This document shows positions 7,708 through 16,770 of a stretch of 64,000 bases of DNA, piece by piece (the stretch's first letter is position 1; every line of letters begins with the position of its first letter). Made by a program: the position numbers and the translations under genes. This DNA comes from Persicitalea sp963716085 (GTDB lineage Bacteria > Bacteroidota > Bacteroidia > Cytophagales > Spirosomataceae). The notes under the pieces are model-generated. The model was given only the letters and a program-made list of their open reading frames with translations. It ran no database searches and was not told the origin of the DNA. The stretch covers positions 3,162,001 through 3,226,000 of the forward strand of contig OY970288.1 of assembly GCA_963716085.1 (NCBI GenBank). Reading direction: 5' to 3'.

Positions 7708-10700
7708 ATGAAAAATCTCACCGACTTCTTCCTGCTACCTTTCAGAATCAGGCTTCTACCTATTATCTCCATAAGCTGCTTACTATTCGGCCTTACCGGA
7801 ATCCTGCAGGCGCAGAAAAACCGCATTGTATTTGAAAATTTCCCTTTGGAAGCCGGTTTTCCCAATACGGTCACTGATATTGTCCAGGACCATCAGGGCT
7901 ACATCTGGCTTGCCACGGAGGATGGTCTGGTACGCTATGACGGCTATAATTCCGTAACCTACGTCAATATTCCGGGCGACTCCACTTCCTTATCCCAAAA
8001 TCGGGTTGAAAAACTATACGTAGATTCCACCGGCGATTTGTGGGTTGGTTCCAGGTCGGATCTGGACCGCTATAACCCGGCCTGCAATTGCTTTGCGAGG
8101 TACTCGGTCAAGAACTCCCCCACTGGTTATCAACAAGCAGGGCAAGTCAATAGCTTCGCCGAGGATAAGGATAACAACCTCTGGATTGGCACGCAGGAAG
8201 GGGGTTTGTTTCGCTACAATCGTATACTAAACCGATTCGTCCGCTTCTTGAATGACCCGGCCCGGCCCGGATACGTTGGGGATGACGAGATACGGGAAAT
8301 CCTGATAGATCGGAGCAATCGCCTTTGGATTGGCACCGGGGAGCCTTTTGGTGTGTCTGTCTCCAAGGGCAAAGGCGGGCTAGTACGGCTGGATTTAAAC
8401 ACGGGCAAAACAAAACGTTTCTTACACGACCCGGCGAATCCCAACAGTCTGCTGGACAATCGGGTGAGTGCCCTCCACGACGATGATACCGGAAAGCTAT
8501 GGATTGGCACCTGCCAAAGCGGGCTGCACTACTTTGATCCCCGGAAGGAGGAGATTATACGCATGACGCCCGGTCAGGACAAATTGTACGCACCCCAGGG
8601 AAATATGGGCCAATGGGCTTCCTGTCCACACGTCAAATTTATTCATCAGAGTGCAGACGGTGGCTTTTGGGTAGGCACCTACAACGGGGGGCTAAACTAC
8701 CTCGACCCTGATGCGCTTAAACTCGATCACTACACCCACGATCCCAACGACCCTCATACTTTGGGTTCCGATCAGGTCTGGTCTTTTTTGGAAGATCGGC
8801 AGGACAGGGTGTGGATAGGTAGTCTGCCGGGCAAGCTCAAATGGATAGAACCATCCCTGCACAAGTTTAACAAATACGTTTATGATCAGAAGAACCCCAA
8901 CGGTATATCCACTGGGTACGTCATGGGGGTATATGAGGCCCCCACTGAGCCAGGCATCATGTGGCTGGCAACACGGGGCGGAGGTCTCAATCGGCTGGAT
9001 GCAGAAACGGGTCGTTTTACTCACTTTCGCCACAACCCTAAGGAGAAAAACAGCATCGGCAGTGATATTGTCTCGACTTCCTACGAAGATAGGAACGGGA
9101 CATTCTGGGTAGGGACAGAAGCTGGGGTGGACACCATGGATCGGAAGACTGGTAAATTCACGCCCTTTCTTTTGACAAAAAATAACGTCGCTACCCCCGT
9201 GCCGTTTCCGGTCATGCGTATCCACGAAGACCAGCAGGGTTCGCTCTGGTTAGGTACATGGAGTGGCGGCATGATCCGTTTGAGTAAGGATAAAAAATCG
9301 GCAAAGCGGTATAATTTCTCGAATGAAAACCAGCAGTCGTTTTACAATAGTGTCTTTGCCATTCATGAGGCCAAAAACGGAGCGATCTGGGCGGGTACTT
9401 TCCAGGGAGGGTTGTTTCAATACGATGCTCAAAAAGATCGTTTTGTGAGCCGCCTCGACGGGTACGGTATAACTGATATTGTAGAGGACAGCACGGGAAT
9501 CTTCTGGGTGGGTACAGTCAACGGATTGGTTAGATTCAATCCTGAAAATGGGTTATTTCGACCATATTCCACCAAAGACGGAATGCCCGCAGGCGGTGTG
9601 AATGGCGTTATCGCCGGGGAAGGCGGTGTACTCTGGCTCTCTACTTCAAAAAGCATAGTCCGGTTTGAACCGCTATCCGGCCAGACTAACTTATACGACA
9701 GTTCCGATGGCCTGACCGTTGCCGGATTTAGTCAAACCCGTGGCTTCAAGAGTGCCAGTGGACAAGTGTATTTTGGGGCGGAAGACGGCCTGGTTTCCTT
9801 TGATCCCAAGCATTTAAGCGGCAACCCCTATTCGCCGGATGTGCTTATAAGCAGTCTGCAAATAGCCGGAAAGCCCTTCGGTCTTCTGAGTTATAAAACC
9901 AATGGCACTATCCAGATTCCGCTATCCCACCAGCAGAACGACCTGACCTTCGAGTACATCGGGCTGCATTTCACCAATCCTGCCAAGAATACTTACAAAT
10001 ACCGACTGTACCCCTACGAAACCGACTGGGTGGACGTCGGCACGCAGCGGACAGCCCGCTATACCAATCTTGATCCGGGAGAATATACTTTCCAGGTACT
10101 TGCCGGCAGCAGCGACGGAGTCTGGAACGAAGAAGGAGCATCCATGCTCTTGTACATAGCCCCTCCCTGGTGGACCAGATGGTGGGCATACACCCTGCTG
10201 GCAGGCTTGCTTTTGGGCATGGGCTATTGGTTTTATCGCTTTCAGCTCTCCCGCAAACTCGCTTTCGCCGAAAGCAGGCGCTTGAAAGAAATCGACCTCC
10301 TGAAAAACAGCCTGTACACCAACATTACCCACGAATTCCGCACTCCGCTGACGGTCATTCTTGGCATGGCCGACACCCTGCACACCGAGGCAGCGAAGCA
10401 ACAGTGGAATTATGCAGAACAGCCGTTGGAAATGATTCAGCGAAACGGGGAGAACCTCTTGCAACTGGTCAATCAGATGCTCGACCTTTCCAAATTGGAA
10501 AGTGGGTACCTGGAATTGGAACTACTCCAATCGGACGTGGTGCCCTACATAAAGTACCTCGGTGAAAGCTTTCACTCGCTGGCCGGGGAAAAGGGCATCG
10601 ACCTTACCATTCGCGCCGAAATTGACGCACTTTCGATGGATTATGACGCTACCAAATTAGCTACCGTTATTTCCAATCTGTTGTCGAATGCCATCAAGTT

Positions 10701-11826
10701 TACGCCGGAAGGAGGCAAAGTACTCGTGCCGCTCAATCAGGTAGTCCGGTCAGGAAAGAAGTACCTTCAAATCAAGGTAAACGATACGGGAAAGGGGATT
10801 GCTAAGGCCGATATTCCGCACGTATTCGACCGCTTTTATCAGGCCGACAGTTCCTCGATCAGGATGCAGGAAGGCACTGGTATCGGCCTGGCCCTGACCA
10901 AAGAACTGGTGGAACTCATGCATGGAACAATAACGGTAACGAGCCAGGAAGGGAACGGAAGTAAATTCGTAGTCGAAATTCCGGTCACGACTAAGGCACC
11001 CGAAGGCCAGGACGTACTGGCCTCACTGCCTGACACTTTTGTGGCTGGCCCTGCCACCGCCCTATCGCAAAATGGTAAAGAATCGGAACTGCCCGTAGTG
11101 CTGATCATCGAGGACAACAGGGACGTGGTGAACTACTTGATGCTCACTCTAAACAAAAAGTACCATTGCCTCCACGCAGTAAACGGGCAGACTGGATTGG
11201 AAATGGCCTTTGAAGAAATTCCGGACATTCTTATTTGTGATGTAATGATGCCTGGCATGGATGGTTATGAGGTTTGCGAAACGCTGAAAACAGATGAGCG
11301 CAGCAATCACATTCCTATTATCATGTTGACAGCTCGCGCAGGAGCAGAAGATCGGCTGACCGGGCTGTCCAAAGGGGCGGATGCTTATCTGGCCAAACCT
11401 TTTGAAAAAGCGGAGTTATTCATCCGGCTGGAAAAGTTGCTGGAAACACGACAGTTGCTTCAGCAGAAGTACAGCGGCGGTCTCGTCGGCAGTACGCCCG
11501 TGAACGGGATCGAAAAATTCCTGGCAAAAGTGGAGGGCATCATCCTTAAAAATTTGGAAGACGAGAACTTCGCGGCCGAACAACTGGCGCAGACCATCTA
11601 CCTCAGCCGCTCGCAGGTGCATCGTAAAATCAAAGCCCTCACCGGGAAATCCACCTCTATTTACATCCGCCTGATTCGCCTTCAAAAAGCAAAAGAACTT
11701 CTCGCTTCCGGGAACGACCTCACCATTTCGGAAGTAGCCTATCGGGTAGGCTTCAAATCTCCGGTCTATTTTTCCCAAATCTTCAAGAAAACCTTCGGCG
11801 AAAGCCCAACCGAAAGCCGCAATTAG
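7708..11826 (+). CDS. Hybrid two-component sensor/regulator (HTCS)
   Basis: A 1372-residue one-protein signalling system. In order: signal/membrane segment (about 14-33), periplasmic two-component-regulator propeller repeats (about 45-740; recurring W-I/V-G-T motifs such as LWIGTQEGGL), a Y_Y_Y domain (about 750-820), a membrane helix (about 827-848), HisKA with His875 in NITHEFRTPLTVILG, HATPase with DTGKGI and GTGIGLAL, a receiver with Asp1178 in DILICDVMMPGMDG, and a C-terminal AraC-type helix-turn-helix (about 1275-1370). Such HTCS proteins sense oligosaccharides in the periplasm and control nearby polysaccharide-use genes. No SusC/SusD pair is in the window, so the target is open. All catalytic residues look intact. 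Confidence 0.95.
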   Translation: MKNLTDFFLLPFRIRLLPIISISCLLFGLTGILQAQKNRIVFENFPLEAGFPNTVTDIVQDHQGYIWLATEDGLVRYDGYNSVTYVNIPGDSTSLSQNRVEKLYVDSTGDLWVGSRSDLDRYNPACNCFARYSVKNSPTGYQQAGQVNSFAEDKDNNLWIGTQEGGLFRYNRILNRFVRFLNDPARPGYVGDDEIREILIDRSNRLWIGTGEPFGVSVSKGKGGLVRLDLNTGKTKRFLHDPANPNSLLDNRVSALHDDDTGKLWIGTCQSGLHYFDPRKEEIIRMTPGQDKLYAPQGNMGQWASCPHVKFIHQSADGGFWVGTYNGGLNYLDPDALKLDHYTHDPNDPHTLGSDQVWSFLEDRQDRVWIGSLPGKLKWIEPSLHKFNKYVYDQKNPNGISTGYVMGVYEAPTEPGIMWLATRGGGLNRLDAETGRFTHFRHNPKEKNSIGSDIVSTSYEDRNGTFWVGTEAGVDTMDRKTGKFTPFLLTKNNVATPVPFPVMRIHEDQQGSLWLGTWSGGMIRLSKDKKSAKRYNFSNENQQSFYNSVFAIHEAKNGAIWAGTFQGGLFQYDAQKDRFVSRLDGYGITDIVEDSTGIFWVGTVNGLVRFNPENGLFRPYSTKDGMPAGGVNGVIAGEGGVLWLSTSKSIVRFEPLSGQTNLYDSSDGLTVAGFSQTRGFKSASGQVYFGAEDGLVSFDPKHLSGNPYSPDVLISSLQIAGKPFGLLSYKTNGTIQIPLSHQQNDLTFEYIGLHFTNPAKNTYKYRLYPYETDWVDVGTQRTARYTNLDPGEYTFQVLAGSSDGVWNEEGASMLLYIAPPWWTRWWAYTLLAGLLLGMGYWFYRFQLSRKLAFAESRRLKEIDLLKNSLYTNITHEFRTPLTVILGMADTLHTEAAKQQWNYAEQPLEMIQRNGENLLQLVNQMLDLSKLESGYLELELLQSDVVPYIKYLGESFHSLAGEKGIDLTIRAEIDALSMDYDATKLATVISNLLSNAIKFTPEGGKVLVPLNQVVRSGKKYLQIKVNDTGKGIAKADIPHVFDRFYQADSSSIRMQEGTGIGLALTKELVELMHGTITVTSQEGNGSKFVVEIPVTTKAPEGQDVLASLPDTFVAGPATALSQNGKESELPVVLIIEDNRDVVNYLMLTLNKKYHCLHAVNGQTGLEMAFEEIPDILICDVMMPGMDGYEVCETLKTDERSNHIPIIMLTARAGAEDRLTGLSKGADAYLAKPFEKAELFIRLEKLLETRQLLQQKYSGGLVGSTPVNGIEKFLAKVEGIILKNLEDENFAAEQLAQTIYLSRSQVHRKIKALTGKSTSIYIRLIRLQKAKELLASGNDLTISEVAYRVGFKSPVYFSQIFKKTFGESPTESRN

Positions 11827-11950
11827 ATCATTTTCTTCCTTTTGCAACAATAACGTAAGGATTTGCAACAATAGCGAAAGCATGGCGATGCTGCACAGGA
11901 TAGCTTTGTGATATGCTGCTATAGTCCAAAAATCAAACCTTCTATTCCGT

Positions 11951-11970
11951 GGTCTGAGTCCTCTCAGACC
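11951..11970. repeat. Extragenic palindrome, copy 1
   Basis: GGTCTGAG, a TCCT loop, then CTCAGACC. The flank GTCCGCGTCGC after the palindrome reappears, in reverse orientation, beside the copy at 16682. A further GGTCTGAG half-site follows at 11984. This lies in the 302-bp gap between the hybrid sensor and the first AraC gene, which otherwise holds only the 23-bp repeat and an AT-rich leader. Confidence 0.6.
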
Positions 11971-12034
11971 GTCCGCGTCGCAAGGTCTGAGTGAACCAGC
12001 GCGATCTTGTGTTTTTGTATTATTCATGGGTTCG

Positions 12035-12057
12035 CCTACCGTATAATAAAAAGTTTG
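12035..12057. repeat. 23-bp repeat, copy 2 (before AraC gene 1)
   Basis: Same 23-bp segment as at 7572-7594 with one substitution (CCTACCGT versus CCTACCGA). It ends in AAAAAGTTTG about 71 bp before the ATG at 12129. A role in transcription is possible because TTTG resembles a -33 box, but no good TAnnTTTG follows at the usual distance. Confidence 0.5.
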
Positions 12058-12128
12058 AATATTTATAGGATGAAGAGGCCGTTCTTTGTACTTAGACTCA
12101 AATCGTTGGTCTGTTAAATATAAAAATC

Positions 12129-13001
12129 ATGGATTTATTCGATTTCCAAAAATCCCGTCCTGACCTCTTTCCGCAGTTTACGCTGAAAGACACCTTGTTT
12201 TTATACTACAATTGCCCGCAGCGAGACGAAATCCTGCAATTGTACTCCAAGCACATCCAAATCTGCTTCACCATTAGTGGGAACCATATTTTTCATCATG
12301 GACAAAATACCTGGGTCTCAGATTCTAAAAAAGGTTTGTTTCTCAGGAAATGTACCTTTTTGAAAGAGTTACCCCCTGATTATGATAATTGGGAGGTGCT
12401 GGCATTTTATTTAAAGGATGACTATTTGCGTTTCATTTTTGATGAATTTCGCCCTCATCTGAATTTGGTTGACCTTCCCGAACCAAACGAAGAAATGATG
12501 GAAGAGTTTGTGATGGATGAACATATCAAGCTTTGTTTTCAAAGCTTAATCCCCTATTTCGGAGCCAAAAAGAAGCTGCCGGAAAGTATTTTAGAAAGCA
12601 AATTCAAGGAGCTCCTGTATAACGTTTTTGCTCATCCTGGCAATAAGCATATCCTGGCTTATATTTCGCGAATCGTCGATCGTTTCCAAACGCCCATTTG
12701 GAAAGTGATGGAAGAGAATTTTATGTATGATTTAAAGGTCAAAGAATTTGCGAATATTTCCAATAGAAGTCTGGAAACCTTCAAGCGTGACTTCAAAGAC
12801 TACTACGGGACAACACCCGGAAAATGGCTAACGGAGCGGAGATTAAACTTGGCCATGTCCACATTACAGGCAACAGACAAGACCGTTAGGGAAATCGCTT
12901 TTGATTCGGGATTTAACAACGCCTCTCATTTCAGTAGGGTATTCAAAGCGCATTTTGGCAAGTCGCCCACCGACTTCCTGACTCCCCCTGCGAAAAAGTA
13001 A
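12129..13001 (+). CDS. AraC family transcriptional regulator, copy 1
   Basis: A 290-residue regulator with an N-terminal cupin-like sensing part (about 15-130) and a C-terminal AraC double helix-turn-helix (about 190-285): VKEFANISNRSLETFKRDFK, then TVREIAFDSGFNNASHFSRVFKAHFGKSPTDF. It is paralogous to the protein at 14169; by my count 56 of 290 residues differ (about 81% identity) with no gaps, most changes in the N-terminal half. It precedes the broken alpha/beta hydrolase and a promoter-like block conserved between the two units, so it probably controls the gene after it. The inducer is unknown. Confidence 0.9.
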   Translation: MDLFDFQKSRPDLFPQFTLKDTLFLYYNCPQRDEILQLYSKHIQICFTISGNHIFHHGQNTWVSDSKKGLFLRKCTFLKELPPDYDNWEVLAFYLKDDYLRFIFDEFRPHLNLVDLPEPNEEMMEEFVMDEHIKLCFQSLIPYFGAKKKLPESILESKFKELLYNVFAHPGNKHILAYISRIVDRFQTPIWKVMEENFMYDLKVKEFANISNRSLETFKRDFKDYYGTTPGKWLTERRLNLAMSTLQATDKTVREIAFDSGFNNASHFSRVFKAHFGKSPTDFLTPPAKK

Positions 13002-13044
13002 AGACATTGGACTTTTTAGAACATATCTTGCGAAAAGAAGCTAC

Positions 13045-13052
13045 TAGCTTTG
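13045..13052 (+). promoter_or_regulatory. -7 element TAGCTTTG, unit 1
   Basis: TAGCTTTG fits TAnnTTTG and is embedded in a block (CTACTAGCTTTG, then TGCTATTGCAAAACTTGG) that is nearly identical at 15081-15114. There is no TTG at the usual -33 distance, which would suit an activator-dependent promoter driven by the AraC protein. Confidence 0.5.
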
Positions 13053-13136
13053 TGCTATTGCAAAACTTGGAAACTATGATAGCCCCCAAGCAAGCAATAG
13101 CACAAGTTGTAGCTTTTTTTTAAACGTAATATTGAA

Positions 13137-14096
13137 ATGATGAAAGGTAAAAACTACTCTATGAAAACCTCAAAATCGATTCTGTTACTTCTGCTTTTCA
13201 TGGGTTTTGCGGCCTGCAAAGTCCAAAACACCACCGTAAAACAGCAGATTACAAGCGTGGCTGTTGACTCGCTTAAATCGGTCGATATCCGTGGTGAAAA
13301 GTTGCACTATGTAGAACGGGGCGAAGGCGAAACGCTGATTTTCGTACATGGTGTCCTCAGCGATTACCGTTCGTTCTTACCCCGAGTAGAGCCGTATTCG
13401 AAAGACTATCATGCAGTGACGTATAGCCGTCGCTACGCCTGGCCGAACAGACAGGAGTTCGATGAGTCCGTCGATTATACCGTACGCATCCATGCCGCTG
13501 ACCTGTACGCCTTCATTCAAAAACTCAATCTGGGCAAGGTACATCTCGTAGGTCATTCCTACGGGGCTTTTACGGCCTTGAAGATGGCCCTGGATCATCC
13601 CGAGGTCGTAAAATAGTTGGTCTTGGGTGAACCCGGGGGGGGCTCCCTGGCCCAAAATACTGAAAAGGGCCGGGCGAGTTTGGAGGCATTTTTGGAGAAT
13701 GAACTCAGACCAGCGAAACAAGCATTTTTGGCGGGAAAGGATGAAGAAGCTTTGGAACACTTTCTCAAGGGAGTATTTGGCGATGACTTTCAATTGGCCC
13801 GAGTGCGACCGGTGGTAAAACAAGGCTGGATGGATAACCTATTGGAAATTCGGGGGGCTTCCGAGAGCGATTATTCACTGACATTGGATTCTCTGGCCAT
13901 TCAAACTTTGGACGTACCCGTCTTGCTTTTAGTGGGCGATCGCTCGCCCACATTCCTGCGTGAAATTTCCAACGAATTGCACCGACTGTTGCCCCGAAGT
14001 GAAATGGTCGGTATCGAAAATTCCTCCCACGGACTCTATTTTGAGCAACCTGAAGCCGTGGATCGGGCGGTGAGGGAGTTTTTGAAGCGTAATTAA
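13137..14096 (+). pseudogene. Alpha/beta hydrolase lipoprotein with in-frame TAG
   Basis: Reads through as a 319-codon hydrolase but is interrupted by TAG at 13614-13616 with no change of frame. The first part has a lipoprotein signal ending FAACK and the nucleophile elbow LVGHSYGAF; the second part restarts LVLGEP and carries the acid in LLVGDRSPTF and the catalytic His in NSSHGLYFEQP. The whole triad survives, so only the stop disables it. In relatives the position before LVLGEP usually holds a small residue; a one-base change from TCG (Ser) would give TAG. Likely a recent nonsense mutation or a sequencing error. ATG at 13161 is an alternative start. Substrate unknown. Confidence 0.8.
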
Positions 14097-14130
14097 TTTT
14101 TGAGCCAAAGTAAATAAACCCTTCACCCTG

Positions 14131-14150
14131 GTCAGAGAGGACTCAGGCCG
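14131..14150. repeat. Extragenic palindrome, degenerate copy 2
   Basis: GGTCAGAGAGGACTCAGGCC with the flank TTCACCCT before it and GGGGTGAA after it. It shares GAGAGGACTCAG with the reverse complement of the copy at 11951 and the CACCCTGGTC flank with the reverse complement of the copy at 16682. It sits just upstream of AraC gene 2. Confidence 0.45.
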
Positions 14151-14168
14151 GGGTGAACCCTTAAAATC

Positions 14169-15041
14169 ATGGATATATTCGAGTTGCAAAAATCTCTTCC
14201 TGATATCTTTCCACAGTTTTCGCTGAAAGACACCTTGTTTTTACACTACAATTGCCCCCAGCGAGAAAGAATCCTTCGATTATACTCCAAGCACACTGGA
14301 GTCACTTTCACCATTAGTGGGAAACATATTTTTCATCATGGCCAGCATACCTGGATTATAGATTCTGGAAAAGGTTTGCTGATTAAAAAATGTGCGTTTT
14401 GTCAAGAGTTACCACCGGATTATGAAGGTTGGGAGGTGCTGGCATTCTATTTGAAGGATGACTACTTGCGTTCCATTTTTGATGAATTCCGTCCTCATTT
14501 GAATTTGGTCGATCTTCCCGAACCCAATGAGGAGGTAATGGAAACTTTTACAATCGATGAAGATATTCAGGCATGTTATCAAAGCTTGATTCCCTATTTC
14601 GGCACCAAGAAGAAATTGCCAGAAAGTATTTTAGAAAACAAATTCAAGGAATTGCTGTATAATGTTTTTTCTCATCCTGACAACAAACATGTTCTGGCCT
14701 ATGTTCTGCGAATAATTGATCGTTTCCAAATGCCCATATGGGAAGTGATGGAAGAAAATTTCATGTATGATTTGAAGGTTAAAGATTTTGCGAACATTTC
14801 CAATCGGAGTTTACAGACTTTCAAGCGTGACTTCAAAGAATACTACGGAACAACGCCCGGGAAGTGGCTAACTGAGCGGAGATTAAACAAGGCAATGTCT
14901 ATTTTGGGTGAGACGGACAAGACGGTCAGGGAAATCGCTTTTGATTCGGGATTTAACAATGCGTCTCATTTTAGTAGGGTATTCAAAAAGCATTTTGGTA
15001 AGTCCCCTACCGACTTTCTAGTACCCCCGACGAAAAAGTAA
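14169..15041 (+). CDS. AraC family transcriptional regulator, copy 2
   Basis: A 290-residue paralogue of the protein at 12129, starting exactly 2,040 bp later. It keeps the C-terminal AraC helices (TVREIAFDSGFNNASHFSRVF identical to copy 1) while the sensing half diverges (for example GVTFTISGKHI versus ICFTISGNHI). The DNA after its stop repeats the unit-1 promoter block. It is followed by the FAD-dependent oxidase, its likely target. Divergence with conserved DNA-binding residues suggests the two could bind each other's sites but respond to different signals. Confidence 0.9.
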   Translation: MDIFELQKSLPDIFPQFSLKDTLFLHYNCPQRERILRLYSKHTGVTFTISGKHIFHHGQHTWIIDSGKGLLIKKCAFCQELPPDYEGWEVLAFYLKDDYLRSIFDEFRPHLNLVDLPEPNEEVMETFTIDEDIQACYQSLIPYFGTKKKLPESILENKFKELLYNVFSHPDNKHVLAYVLRIIDRFQMPIWEVMEENFMYDLKVKDFANISNRSLQTFKRDFKEYYGTTPGKWLTERRLNKAMSILGETDKTVREIAFDSGFNNASHFSRVFKKHFGKSPTDFLVPPTKK

Positions 15042-15084
15042 AGACGTTGAGCTTTTAAGAACATTCTTTGCGAATTGAAGCTAC

Positions 15085-15092
15085 TAACTTTG
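15085..15092 (+). promoter_or_regulatory. -7 element TAACTTTG, unit 2
   Basis: TAACTTTG sits in the same conserved block as at 13045, at exactly +2,040 bp, followed by TGCTATTGCAAAACTTGG. As in unit 1 there is no good -33 TTG. It lies 81 bp before the ATG of the FAD oxidase. Confidence 0.5.
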
Positions 15093-15172
15093 TGCTATTG
15101 CAAAACTTGGAAACCACCAGGCGAGCTTTACTTCGAATTGTAGCTTTTTTTCATACCTAAACCTTAAGACCC

Positions 15173-16540
15173 ATGAATTATTCAGAATTAGCCTCCAAAA
15201 TCAGCGGTGAAGTTATTTTGCCCGATAGCCAAAACTACGACGACGCCAGGTCGATCTACAATAGTATGATCGACAAAAAACCCGCTGCCTTTGCCAAGTG
15301 CCGGAATGCCGATGATGTGATCGCGGCGGTCAATTTTGGCCGGAACAATGGTCTCGAAACATCGATACTCAGCGGCGGTCACAATGGTGCGGGTCTGGCA
15401 TTAGTCAATGATGGACTCGTCATCGATTTATCCGAAATGAACGGAATCGAAGTTGATCCTGCTACAAAAACGGCCCGAATACAACCAGCTTGCCTACTAA
15501 AAGATGTGGATGCCGCCACCCACGAGCATGGATTGGCCTTACCCAGCGGAATCATCGGAACTACCGGAATTGCCGGACTGACCCTTGGCGGTGGAATAGG
15601 GTACTTAAGCCGTAAAGGCGGCCTGACCATCGATAATTTGTTAGAGTGTGAAGTAGCACTGGCTTCCGGTGAAAAGGTTATTGCCAGCAAAAGCTCACAT
15701 CCAGATTTATTCTGGGCTTTACGCGGTGGTGGTGGAAATTTCGGGGTAGTTACTTCCTTCAAATTCAACCTTTTAGATATTAAGAATATCTATGGTGGCC
15801 CCATGTTTTGGCCCATAGAAAAAGCCAAAGAGACGATGCAGTTCTACGATAAGATAACCAAGAATGCCTCGAACGATCTCTACGGATTTTTCGCCTTCCT
15901 AACGGTACCACCTGCCGCTCCTTTCCCAGAACATTTATGGAATCAAAAAGTATGTGGCGTGGTATGGAATTACACCGGGCCAATAGAAGACGCTGAAAAG
16001 GTATTTAAGCCCATACGCGAATTCGGCCCGCCCATATTGGATTTTGTGAGTGAAATACCAATGCCTGCTCTCAATGGTATGTTCGACGGACTTTACCCGC
16101 CCGGAATGCAGTGGTACTGGAGAGCGCATTATTTCAAAGAGCTGACCGATGAAGCGATCGATGTCAATATCGAATTCGGCAAGAAAATTTCGAACTTTCA
16201 CACCACCACGCATCTGTATCCAATAGACGGTGCTGTGCATGAAGTTGCCAACCACGAAACGGCCTGGGCCAATAGAGATGCGCGTTGGGCACAAGTGATT
16301 GTGGGAATAGATCCAGATCCTGCCAACGCACAGCAAATAACCGACTGGTGCAAAGATTTCTATAACGCGCTCACGCCTCACGCCATGGGAGGTGCCTACG
16401 TGAACTTCATGATGGAGGAAGGTCAGGAGAGAATAAAGGCATCGTACAAGAATAATTATGACCGATTGGTTTCGATAAAATCCAAGTACGATCCCGACAA
16501 CTTCTTCCATGTCAACCAGAACATAAAACCAGTTTCCTAA
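15173..16540 (+). CDS. FAD-linked oxidase, berberine-bridge type
   Basis: A 455-residue flavoprotein. The FAD_binding_4 (PCMH) domain spans about 30-205, with the covalent-flavin His in SILSGGHNGAG and the glycine-rich GIAGLTLGGGIGYLSRKGG; the second cysteine link of bicovalent family members is not apparent. The C-terminal BBE motif is present (YDPDNFFHVNQNIKP). No signal peptide, so likely cytoplasmic. Relatives oxidise alcohols, sugars or aromatic compounds with O2 and release H2O2; the substrate here is unknown. Its position suggests control by AraC copy 2. Confidence 0.85.
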   Translation: MNYSELASKISGEVILPDSQNYDDARSIYNSMIDKKPAAFAKCRNADDVIAAVNFGRNNGLETSILSGGHNGAGLALVNDGLVIDLSEMNGIEVDPATKTARIQPACLLKDVDAATHEHGLALPSGIIGTTGIAGLTLGGGIGYLSRKGGLTIDNLLECEVALASGEKVIASKSSHPDLFWALRGGGGNFGVVTSFKFNLLDIKNIYGGPMFWPIEKAKETMQFYDKITKNASNDLYGFFAFLTVPPAAPFPEHLWNQKVCGVVWNYTGPIEDAEKVFKPIREFGPPILDFVSEIPMPALNGMFDGLYPPGMQWYWRAHYFKELTDEAIDVNIEFGKKISNFHTTTHLYPIDGAVHEVANHETAWANRDARWAQVIVGIDPDPANAQQITDWCKDFYNALTPHAMGGAYVNFMMEEGQERIKASYKNNYDRLVSIKSKYDPDNFFHVNQNIKPVS

Positions 16541-16681
16541 CACTGCTTCTTTTTCTAGAAAAGCTGGGTTTTTCAGAGGTCAGGCGTGTAAGCCTAGCTA
16601 CGTATATACAGTTCCGTTAGGATACTGACTGGGAAGATATTGCGTCTAGCACTGTCGTTCTGTTGCATGCGCGATGCGGAC

Positions 16682-16701
16682 GGTCTGAGGGGACTCAGAC
16701 C
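16682..16701. repeat. Extragenic palindrome, copy 3
   Basis: GGTCTGAG, loop GGGA, CTCAGACC, preceded by ATGCGGAC, which is the reverse complement of the flank at 11971 with one change. It sits about 70 bp upstream of the sulfur module. Confidence 0.6.
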
Positions 16702-16770
16702 AGGGTGAAGTAAGCATAACAAGATTTTTTAATGCCAATAATTTCAATTCATCTCAAAACAATAGTAATC

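Noticed and set aside
13617..14096. Separate hydrolase gene starting at TTG
   Set aside because: It is the in-frame continuation of the frame before the TAG; there is no upstream start region.
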